From Candidatus Methanoperedens sp. (GTDB lineage Archaea; Halobacteriota; Methanosarcinia; Methanosarcinales; Methanoperedenaceae), in NCBI GenBank assembly GCA_028679855.1, contig JAJRAP010000298.1, positions 1-6,289 of the forward strand: 6,289 bases of DNA, in the 5' to 3' direction. The translations under genes and the position numbers were made by a program. The notes beneath the pieces were generated by a model. It was not told the origin of the DNA. It did not search any database and worked only from the letters and a program-made list of their open reading frames with translations. Each line of letters starts with the position of its first letter. Position 1 is the stretch's first letter. This document shows, piece by piece, positions 1 to 5,893 of this stretch.

Positions 1-427
1 AAGCTAGTTCTTTGATTGCATTTTCAATTTTCGGGAATAGTTCCAAAATAATCTTTTTATCTATGCTGAAAACACTTAAAGAATCCTCATCCAGACTATA
101 TTTCTTCGGGAACTCTTTTTTAATAGTTAGCGTTATATCGCTGTCAAAATTTTTGTCGTACCCTATTTTTTTCAATATTTCATTAACAATATTTTTTTCA
201 ACATGAAATGTAATTATGATTTCAGGTTTGTGACTTTCATCGTGTATAGGGATAGCACTTTTCCTTATCTCTTTTTCCTTATCAAAATCCTCTATAGCCT
301 CTAAAATGGAACTTTTTCCAGATTCATTTTTTCCTGCCAAAACTGTTATTTTATTAGCAAGATAACAATCCCCAGAGTCAATAATAGACCTATAATTTTT
401 AACTCTAAACTTTACTATTTCTATCAT
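1..427 (-). CDS. AAA family ATPase, OLD/RecF/SMC-like N-terminus (partial, runs off left edge)
   Basis: The first 142 codons of a P-loop ATPase are visible; the C-terminus lies beyond position 1. The N-terminus reads MIEIVKFRVKNYRSI, the usual opening of OLD, RecF and SMC-like ATPases. It is followed by a strand ITVLAGKNESGKSS carrying Walker A (G32-K33-N34-E35-S36-G37-K38-S39) and a helix ILEAIEDF. These proteins bind ATP and typically act on DNA or drive a linked nuclease. Walker B, the signature motif and any TOPRIM or HNH nuclease domain would be outside the window, so the subfamily (OLD, Gabija GajA-like, Septu PtuA-like, plain AAA_15/AAA_21) cannot be decided. The ATG at 427 is chosen because an in-frame TGA lies four codons upstream and a TTGAGG Shine-Dalgarno sits 7 bases before it. 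The gene is AT-rich (37 G+C in bases 1-120, about 31%), unlike alaS next to it, which suggests an accessory or acquired gene. The ATPase call is firm; the role is not. Confidence 0.85.
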   Translation of the reverse strand, partial: MIEIVKFRVKNYRSIIDSGDCYLANKITVLAGKNESGKSSILEAIEDFDKEKEIRKSAIPIHDESHKPEIIITFHVEKNIVNEILKKIGYDKNFDSDITLTIKKEFPKKYSLDEDSLSVFSIDKKIILELFPKIENAIKELA

Positions 428-434
428 TTTATGG

Positions 435-440
435 CCTCAA
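435..440 (-). promoter_or_regulatory. Ribosome binding site of the AAA ATPase gene
   Basis: The minus strand reads TTGAGG followed by a 7-base spacer and ATG at 427. This pairs with the archaeal 16S anti-Shine-Dalgarno end and, with the in-frame TGA just upstream, fixes the start of the ATPase. It implies a leadered mRNA, unlike the apparently leaderless genes elsewhere in the window. Confidence 0.6.
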
Positions 441-477
441 TTTTTTACTCACTATCAATTAGCATTTGCTCACTGAC

Positions 478-503
478 GTTTAAATAGTTGTTTAAATTTT
501 TAA
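478..503 (-). promoter_or_regulatory. Putative promoter (TATA boxes) for the AAA ATPase gene
   Basis: The gap between alaS and the ATPase gene (428-515) holds two A/T-only blocks. On the minus strand these are TATTTAAAC (centre about 482) and TTAAAAATTTAAA (centre about 496). Starts about 25 bases downstream would fall near 456 or 470, giving a 5' leader of roughly 30-43 bases that includes the TTGAGG site. The two blocks share a direct repeat GTTTAAAT on the plus strand (478-485 and 490-497, 12 bases apart). I see no U-rich terminator for alaS here, so read-through from alaS is also possible. This is position and composition evidence only. Confidence 0.4.
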
Positions 504-515
504 GGTCTTGATTTG

Positions 516-3260
516 CTATTTTAATACTCTCCTCACCATTTCCGCGCTCTTCTCCAGCGCCTCATCAATCATCGTAACATCCGTCCCCCCGCCCTGCGCT
601 ATCCCCGGCTTCCCTCCCCCGCCGCCTCCAACGAGCTTTGACATCTCGCGTACTATCGCCCCGGCATTCACGCCCATCTTCTGGGCGCGCACTCCTGCTG
701 CGACCACTATTTTCACGCCGCCAGATTCGCTTGCAAGAATTGCAACTACATCATCGTTCTTGCTGAACTCTGTGGCAACCTTGATAAGCTCCTCCACATC
801 TGCATGTGGGAGTTTCTCCGACAGCACTTTCAAGCCATTTATATCAACGGCATCGCCCATCATCGCCTTTACCCTGACTTCCGCAAGTTCAGCCTTCAGC
901 CGCTCGTTCTCTTTCTTGAATTCTTTCCATTCATTAAAGAAGCGGTTCACCGTGTCTGGCAGATGCTCGGGCGAAACGCGAAGCGCATCCGAAGACTTAT
1001 TCAGCAGTTCATCCCTCTCCTGCATCCTTTTCACAGCAGCCTCGCCAGCCGAGAATTCGATGCGCTCAACACCGTCCTGGATCCTCTCTGTTTTTATCAG
1101 CTTGATCGGACCGATAAGCCCTGTATTCGAGACATGCGTCCCTCCGCATGCTTCCACGTCGCTTCCAACTCGCAGGATGCGTATCTCTCTTCCCGGCGGC
1201 ACACCGCCCTGGTAAAGTACGAACCCGTATTTCTTTTCAGCTTCAACCCTGTCCATCCAGTCGATATGCACCGGCTGGTTCTTCATCACTGCCCTGTTCG
1301 CCAGCAGTTCAATCTCCCTGAACTCGTCATCGGTTATCCGCTTATAATGCGTCAGGTCAAGCCTCGCCCTGTCGGTGGACTTCTGTGCGCCTGTCTGCCA
1401 GATGTGTTTTCCAAGCACTGCTTTTGCGGACTCGTTCACGATATGAGTAGCTGTGTGGTGACGCATGTGAGCAAGGCGGCGTTCCCAATCAATTTTTCCT
1501 TTTACAGTATCTCCTTTCTTAAACCCGAAGTCCGAATCAGTCTCATGCACAATAACCCCGTTCATGTTTTGAACATCCGCTACATTCGCGATGTAATCTT
1601 CCATAGACAACGTGCCATGGTCACATGGCTGACCTCCACCTTCAGGATAAAATAACGTGCGGTCAAGGATAATTTTATTCTCGATAACCTCAAGCACCTT
1701 TGCCTCGAACTCACTCTGCTCTGTTTGCTCATAATACAGCTTTCTCGTAGGCGGAAGCTCAAGAGGCATCTCTTCTGCTTCTTCCTCCTCTGCCTTGCTG
1801 TGCTTTTTTGCCACAAGTGAATAGAACGTGTCAGGTAGTTCAACATCAACGCCTGCTTCCTTTGCGACCTCGCGCGTAATCTCAGGCGGGATGCCATGAG
1901 TATCATAAAGCTGGATCAATTCACCAAGTGGCATTTTTTCCTTTTTATCCTTGAAATGAAGCGCCGTCTTTTTCACAAGTTTTGTCCCGCGCTCGATAGT
2001 ATCAGCGTACTTTTCATCCTCAAGTACCACTATCTCCCTTATCGTATCAAGGCGCTCCCTGAATTCAGGATATTCGGGGAAGTTCTTTATCTGCATCTCG
2101 ATTATCTCGATAAGAGGCTCCCTTATGTCCAATTCTTTCATCAGTCGAAGTGTCCGGCGAAGCACAAGCCTTGCGAGATAACCCGCCTTCACGTTGGACG
2201 GGATTATCCCGTCACCCAGCATGAACGCAAGGCATCTTGAATGGTCCGTGATGGCATATACGCTCTCCACAGGCACCATGAGCTTCTGGAGTTTCTCAAC
2301 AGTTGTGCCAATGGTATCCGCGACCTTTTTTCTCAACTGGAGCAGATTTGCCTGCCCGCTGATATCCATCACACCCGCAAAGCGAGCGTTCTGCGAGAAT
2401 ATCTTCGCATATTCAGGATTCTCGATCGAGTGCTCGATGCCTGCCAGGTCCATGAGTTCATTTACTATCTTCGGGAACACCGCATCATATATCGTTGGTG
2501 AGCCCCTTGACGCCCACACGAACCTCTCAAGCCCGTAGCCTGTATCCACTATGTAATTGTCCATCTTCTCGTAGGTCTCACCCTTGATATCAATCGAGCC
2601 GCCTTTAACCTGCTTTAAGTCCATGAACACAAGAGTTGCAAGTTCAAGCCCCCCGACAAGCACCTCCACGCTGGGGCCCGCGTTGCCGCCGCCTGCCCAT
2701 GGTGCCTCCTTATAGGTTACGGCATTCAGGTCAAGACCAAGCGAAGACAGCAGGTTATCGCACAGTTCGACAGTCCTGTCCTTCCAGTATATCTCATTCC
2801 CGCGTGAGTTGAAACAATGGTGAGCCATCATCTCGAATGTGGTAAGATGCCGTCCGCTTCTTCCTACGGCGTCAAGATCGTCAAGCCGTATGCATGGCTG
2901 CGAGATGGTGAGGGGGTTCGCTGGTGGAGGGACAAGCCCTGATGTCACGAAAGGCTGGAAATCCGCGATCGATGCTATTGTGAGGTATATGTCATCCCGC
3001 CAGCGCGCGATAACTGGATAGCGATCAACCCGTGTGTGCCCGTTTTTTTCGAAAAATGATAGATATGCCTCGCGCATGGTTGATATGTCATATTCTTTTT
3101 TGAAAACGGGCGCGCCGATAAATGAATATGAAACGCACGGCGGGTCTCCGCAGAACTCTGTATCTGTATCTCTTGTCCAGAAGTTCGTTTTGCACTTCGG
3201 GCACGTTTTTCGCACGAAGCCATTCTCTTTGAAATAATCAAGTTGATACTCGTCCTGCAT
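516..3260 (-). CDS. alaS: Alanyl-tRNA synthetase, archaeal type
   Basis: A complete 914-residue cytosolic class II synthetase that charges tRNA-Ala with alanine using ATP and hydrolyses mischarged Ser/Gly-tRNA. The archaeal N-terminal extension has C20xxC23...C37GDPPC42, a likely zinc site. The catalytic core spans roughly 55-300 and includes the motif 2 region around RSGRHLTTFEMMAHHCFN (134-151), the GGGNAGPSVEVLVGGLE loop (190-206) and TGYGLERFVWA (240-250). The tRNA-recognition helices follow (about 300-490), then a short acidic linker near 490-497. The editing domain carries the metal-binding H602-T-A-T-H606 and C705-G-G-T-H709. A coiled segment around 775-798 leads to the DHHA1-type C-terminal domain with a glycine-rich loop at 878-892. 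No essential motif is missing and the length is normal for archaea. The start at 3260 matches the family N-terminus (EYQLDYFKENGF); it has no Shine-Dalgarno but has an A/T box about 28 bases upstream, so the mRNA is probably leaderless. The gene ends in TAG, with an in-frame TAA seven codons later. Confidence 0.98.
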   Translation of the reverse strand: MQDEYQLDYFKENGFVRKTCPKCKTNFWTRDTDTEFCGDPPCVSYSFIGAPVFKKEYDISTMREAYLSFFEKNGHTRVDRYPVIARWRDDIYLTIASIADFQPFVTSGLVPPPANPLTISQPCIRLDDLDAVGRSGRHLTTFEMMAHHCFNSRGNEIYWKDRTVELCDNLLSSLGLDLNAVTYKEAPWAGGGNAGPSVEVLVGGLELATLVFMDLKQVKGGSIDIKGETYEKMDNYIVDTGYGLERFVWASRGSPTIYDAVFPKIVNELMDLAGIEHSIENPEYAKIFSQNARFAGVMDISGQANLLQLRKKVADTIGTTVEKLQKLMVPVESVYAITDHSRCLAFMLGDGIIPSNVKAGYLARLVLRRTLRLMKELDIREPLIEIIEMQIKNFPEYPEFRERLDTIREIVVLEDEKYADTIERGTKLVKKTALHFKDKKEKMPLGELIQLYDTHGIPPEITREVAKEAGVDVELPDTFYSLVAKKHSKAEEEEAEEMPLELPPTRKLYYEQTEQSEFEAKVLEVIENKIILDRTLFYPEGGGQPCDHGTLSMEDYIANVADVQNMNGVIVHETDSDFGFKKGDTVKGKIDWERRLAHMRHHTATHIVNESAKAVLGKHIWQTGAQKSTDRARLDLTHYKRITDDEFREIELLANRAVMKNQPVHIDWMDRVEAEKKYGFVLYQGGVPPGREIRILRVGSDVEACGGTHVSNTGLIGPIKLIKTERIQDGVERIEFSAGEAAVKRMQERDELLNKSSDALRVSPEHLPDTVNRFFNEWKEFKKENERLKAELAEVRVKAMMGDAVDINGLKVLSEKLPHADVEELIKVATEFSKNDDVVAILASESGGVKIVVAAGVRAQKMGVNAGAIVREMSKLVGGGGGGKPGIAQGGGTDVTMIDEALEKSAEMVRRVLK

Positions 3261-3282
3261 GTTGGGTACTAATTGTAAAGGT

Positions 3283-3295
3283 AATACATAATTAT
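3283..3295 (-). promoter_or_regulatory. Putative TATA box for leaderless alaS transcript
   Basis: On the minus strand the run ATAATTATGTATT is centred about 28 bases before the alaS ATG at 3260. The bases between it and the ATG contain no Shine-Dalgarno match. That spacing is what archaeal leaderless promoters show, so transcription may begin at or within a few bases of the start codon. The box is not a strong TTTATATA consensus. Confidence 0.45.
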
Positions 3296-3310
3296 TCTGG
3301 AAAATCCAGA
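3296..3310 (-). terminator. Small perfect hairpin 3' of the DHH gene (possible terminator or processing site)
   Basis: TCTGGA and TCCAGA form a perfect 6-bp inverted repeat around a 3-base loop, starting 4 bases beyond the phosphoesterase stop codon. In the transcript it is followed by AUAAUUAUGUAUU, not a U-run, so it is not a classical intrinsic terminator. It directly abuts the presumed alaS TATA region, so it could also be an operator-like element. Chance occurrence of a stem this short cannot be excluded. Confidence 0.3.
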
Positions 3311-3313
3311 GTC

Positions 3314-4828
3314 TTACTCAGGCTCTTTCTGTATGCCTATGACAGAAAGCAGCCTTTTCACAACAACCTCTTCTGCAAGTTTCATGAGTGTCTGCTTGTC
3401 CTTTGTTCCGCCAAGCACCCCGAGCGGTATCTGTGCACCTGCAAGCATTGCATGACCCCCACCCTTTTCCGCGCCGAAAGCATCCTGCATCACCTTCCCA
3501 ATGTTGATACGCACATCCCGGCTTCTTCCAGAGATGTATATATGATCCTCTCCCAGCCCGAAAACGATGGTCGTTGTGATCCCTTCCAGAGAGAGCAGAT
3601 AATCTGCCGCCTGCGCCAGAGCATCCCTGTTGTGTATGGACCCTACATTTGAGAGCAGGTAGCTGCCCTTTATTTCCCTGTTCTTGATGGCATACCCCAG
3701 TATCTCAATTTCCTCTATAGACCTGGTGGGCGTCTCTATCCTGCTCAGAATGTCGTGTTTCGCAAGAGGAGAAAGATATGCCGCTGCTATCAGGTCCGCA
3801 GGGTCTGTGTTCCTGCGGAAATCATCAGTATCCACTTTTATCCCGTATAAAAGAGCTGTGGCAAGTTCTGTATTGATCGGTATATCAAGGTCCTGAAGGT
3901 ACTTTGTCATAATGGTTGCTGTTGCGCCGATGTTTGGTCTTATATCAACATACTCAGCCCTTATCTCTTCGATTTCTGCCTGATGGTGGTCTATTACTAT
4001 GCTGACCTGCGTGTCATGGGGAAGCATATTGTTCGTACCCGGGGTTGAGCATTCGATCATGGCTATTTTCTTATAATCCGAGACATTAAGATCTGTTGAC
4101 TGATCTAATTCGATATCCAGCAGATTGACGAACGCCTTATTCTCGTGATGACCTATACTTCCTTTGTAATGGATCTCTGCCTTCACCCCCACGCTGCTTG
4201 CAATCTCTTTCAAACCCATTGCGCTTGAGATCGCGTCCGGGTCAGGATTGTTGTGGACCACGATAGCGAACTTCCCGTCCCCTACAGAGGCGATCAATTT
4301 TTTCAGGTCTCTTGCCATTTTTATCGATGTGTTTTTCTCTATATAATGGACTATTGCCAGGGCAATGGACTTATGCGGGAGTTTTGACGGGAGGACTACA
4401 AGATCAGCTCCTTCTGCTTCCAGCTCTTCTTTCTGCTGGTTATCATTTGCTCTTGTAACAACCTGAACATCTGGCGTTGTTTTCTTTATATAATTAATAG
4501 CACTTTTATTCGCTTTGATATCAGAGCTCATGATAAAAACAGCTTTGAGGTATTTAAGGTCGAATTTACCAAAAATATCGGTTTCACCTATATCGCCCTG
4601 CAGCGCATTGAGGTTTTGCTCTTTTAATGTATCTACCTTTGCTGCATCCTTATCTATAAGAATGATATTTTTATCTCTTGTTTCGAGTTCATTGGCAAGA
4701 GCAAGGCCAATGCCGCCGCTACCCAGGACAGCATAAGCTGCTTTTATGGGTTTCAGTTCAGATGATTTTTCCTCTATGGCAAAGCCTCCTTTAACCCTTA
4801 TATTAGGTAACATGTATTTAAAATACAT
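3314..4828 (-). CDS. RCK_N (TrkA-N)-DHH-DHHA1 fusion phosphoesterase
   Basis: The longest frame is 504 residues; the true start is uncertain. Residues about 31-155 form a Rossmann-type RCK_N domain with G36-S-G-G-I-G41 and the acidic D59 at the end of strand 2, the pattern for NAD(H)-type dinucleotide binding. Residues about 187-345 form a DHH phosphoesterase: motif I H192NNPDPDA with D196 and D198, a motif II position occupied by E259 in IAMIECS, motif III D280-H281-H282, and motif IV D333 in GIKVDTDDF. Residues about 370-490 form DHHA1, with SGRSR (433-437) and GGGH (456-459). DHH/DHHA1 proteins of this NrnA-like group are Mn-dependent hydrolases of nanoRNA, pAp or cyclic dinucleotides such as c-di-AMP; the substrate cannot be told here. 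No membrane segment or signal peptide is seen, and there is no room for an RCK_C domain between RCK_N and DHH, so it is not a Trk channel subunit. Start choices are ATG 4828, ATG 4813, or an ATA at 4777 preceded by a strong Shine-Dalgarno. The gene diverges from rtcA and lies 53 bases upstream of alaS on the same strand. Confidence 0.88.
   Translation of the reverse strand: MYFKYMLPNIRVKGGFAIEEKSSELKPIKAAYAVLGSGGIGLALANELETRDKNIILIDKDAAKVDTLKEQNLNALQGDIGETDIFGKFDLKYLKAVFIMSSDIKANKSAINYIKKTTPDVQVVTRANDNQQKEELEAEGADLVVLPSKLPHKSIALAIVHYIEKNTSIKMARDLKKLIASVGDGKFAIVVHNNPDPDAISSAMGLKEIASSVGVKAEIHYKGSIGHHENKAFVNLLDIELDQSTDLNVSDYKKIAMIECSTPGTNNMLPHDTQVSIVIDHHQAEIEEIRAEYVDIRPNIGATATIMTKYLQDLDIPINTELATALLYGIKVDTDDFRRNTDPADLIAAAYLSPLAKHDILSRIETPTRSIEEIEILGYAIKNREIKGSYLLSNVGSIHNRDALAQAADYLLSLEGITTTIVFGLGEDHIYISGRSRDVRINIGKVMQDAFGAEKGGGHAMLAGAQIPLGVLGGTKDKQTLMKLAEEVVVKRLLSVIGIQKEPE
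4785..4792 (-). promoter_or_regulatory. Strong Shine-Dalgarno inside the annotated 5' end of the DHH gene
   Basis: The minus strand reads AAAGGAGG, then CTTTGCC (7 bases), then ATA GAG GAA in the gene's frame (ATA at 4777-4775). The spacing is ideal for translation initiation, and no in-frame ATG, GTG or TTG lies between it and the conserved RCK_N strand (about residue 31). The site therefore argues for initiation at the AUA, or for an ATG mutated or miscalled as ATA. The motif also encodes K13-G14-G15 if translation starts upstream. Confidence 0.5.
4812..4828. promoter_or_regulatory. Palindromic bidirectional TATA box shared by rtcA and the DHH gene
   Basis: ATGTATTT-A-AAATACAT is a perfect 8-bp inverted repeat around one central base. 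It holds a TATA-like core on each strand. Its centre (4820) is 28 bases before the rtcA ATG at 4848, which has no Shine-Dalgarno, so rtcA is probably leaderless. In the other direction a start about 25 bases away (near 4795) would fall just before the AAAGGAGG site of the DHH gene. The symmetry could serve TBP in both orientations or be the operator of a dimeric repressor that controls both genes. Confidence 0.55.
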
Positions 4829-4847
4829 CCCGACTATATGATCATTT

Positions 4848-5843
4848 ATGAAGCTTGACGGATCTTATGGTGAAGGCGGGGGGCAGATATTAAGGACTGC
4901 CGTGGCGCTTTCTGCCGTAACAGGAGAATCTGTTGAAATAAATAATATCCGGAAGATGAGGCCAAAACCAGGACTTTCGGCGCAGCATGTAAAAGCCGTG
5001 GAGAGCGCCGCTGCCCTTTGCGATGGGAAAGTTAGCGGTTGTGCGCTTCATTCCACTGCCCTTACCTTCGCACCCGGGAAAATAAAAGGGGGTATATATG
5101 ATATCGATATCGGCACAGCAGGGAGTATAACGCTTCTCCTGCAGTGCCTGATGCCCATAGCGCTTCATTCTCCTGAAAATGTTAAATTTAAGATCTCAGG
5201 TGGAACTGATGTTTCATGGTCACCTACGATCGATTACATGCGCTTTGTCACACTTGGCGCGTTTTCACGAATGGGATATGACTGCATCATCCGCCTTGTA
5301 AGCAGGGGATACTACCCAAGAGGTGGAGGCCGCGTCGAAGCTGCAATAACTCCGGCGAAATTAAAAAGAACTGTGTTTGAAAATAATGCATGCGATTTTG
5401 TCCCGGGGATCTCCCACTCCTCAAATCTTCCTGTCCACGTTGCCCAAAGACAGGCGTCGTCTGCCCGGGAGATTCTCAAGCAGGAGGGATATGATACCCG
5501 GATCACAGTCATAACAGGGGCTAACCTGTCAACTGGAAGCGGGCTGACGCTTTGGTGCGGATGTGTTGGAGGGAGTGCACTTGGAAAACCCGGGCTGCCA
5601 GCCGAAAAAGTTGGGAGTTTAGCGGCAGAGGCATTACTTGTTGAATTAAAATCAAGAGCAGGAGTTGACGTCTATCTGGCTGACCAGTTAATTCCATATA
5701 TGGCATTAGCCGGAGGTGGTTCTTTCATAACAAGGAAGATCTCCCTTCACACCAGGACCAACATTTGGGTCACAGAACAATTCCTGGGCGTGAAATTCAA
5801 CATACAGAAATTGGAAACTGGATTATTCCGCGTGTCAGTCTGA
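4848..5843 (+). CDS. rtcA: RNA 3'-terminal phosphate cyclase
   Basis: A complete 331-residue enzyme that uses ATP to turn an RNA 3'-phosphate into a 2',3'-cyclic phosphate through enzyme-AMP and RNA-adenylate intermediates. Family motifs are all present: GSYGEGGGQILR at 5-16, R38-PKPGLSAQH47, GGTDV at 118-122, YYPRGGG at 155-161, and the C-terminal H301-T-R-T-N with H301 in the place of the adenylated histidine (His309 in E. coli RtcA). Length is typical (about 330-345). It is RtcA and not the Rcl1-type homologue, because that catalytic histidine region is retained. The ATG at 4848 starts directly at the conserved N-terminal strand (MKLDGSYGEGGGQ), has no Shine-Dalgarno and lies 28 bases from the palindromic TATA box. 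It is divergent from the DHH phosphoesterase and is followed after 50 bases by moaA on the same strand. No RtcB ligase or RtcR regulator is seen in the window. Confidence 0.96.
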   Translation: MKLDGSYGEGGGQILRTAVALSAVTGESVEINNIRKMRPKPGLSAQHVKAVESAAALCDGKVSGCALHSTALTFAPGKIKGGIYDIDIGTAGSITLLLQCLMPIALHSPENVKFKISGGTDVSWSPTIDYMRFVTLGAFSRMGYDCIIRLVSRGYYPRGGGRVEAAITPAKLKRTVFENNACDFVPGISHSSNLPVHVAQRQASSAREILKQEGYDTRITVITGANLSTGSGLTLWCGCVGGSALGKPGLPAEKVGSLAAEALLVELKSRAGVDVYLADQLIPYMALAGGGSFITRKISLHTRTNIWVTEQFLGVKFNIQKLETGLFRVSV

Positions 5844-5849
5844 GAAAAA

Positions 5850-5882
5850 GTTAATATTGGAACGTGATATCAATATACAGGG
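5850..5882 (+). promoter_or_regulatory. Putative promoter and weak ribosome site of the moaA-like gene
   Basis: The 50-base gap after rtcA holds two A/T-rich candidates, GTTAATATT (5850-5858) and GATATCAATATAC (5866-5878). A weak AGGG (5879-5882) lies 11 bases before the ATG at 5894. Either box could give a short-leadered or leaderless mRNA; co-transcription with rtcA is equally possible. No box is strong, and there is no terminator-like hairpin after rtcA. Confidence 0.3.
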
Positions 5883-5893
5883 AAAAAACTTTC

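Noticed and set aside
12..206. A 64-codon plus-strand frame rich in Phe, Ser and Ile
   Set aside because: It is the shadow of the AT-rich ATPase gene on the minus strand, which has a clear Walker A motif and Shine-Dalgarno.
516..518. TAG stop of alaS as a possible pyrrolysine codon
   Set aside because: The protein ends at a normal place for the family, and an in-frame TAA follows after only seven codons with no conserved sequence between them, so a plain stop is the simplest reading.
578..632. C-rich tract on the plus strand, resembling a low-complexity or structural element
   Set aside because: It encodes the glycine-rich loop of the AlaRS C-terminal domain (GGGGGGKPGIAQGGG), which is conserved in the family.
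508..1215. A 235-codon plus-strand open frame opposite the 3' part of alaS
   Set aside because: It is antisense to a strongly conserved gene. Its Ser/Pro/Ala-rich, low-complexity protein is what the reverse strand of G+C-rich coding sequence gives, and no domain is recognisable.
804..1655. A 283-codon plus-strand open frame opposite the alaS editing domain region
   Set aside because: It lies fully antisense to conserved AlaRS motifs (HTATH, CGGTH), has no recognisable motif, and has no promoter or ribosome site of note.
5100..5111. Palindrome GATATCGATATC
   Set aside because: It lies inside rtcA and encodes the conserved-looking DIDI stretch, so it is explained by coding sequence.
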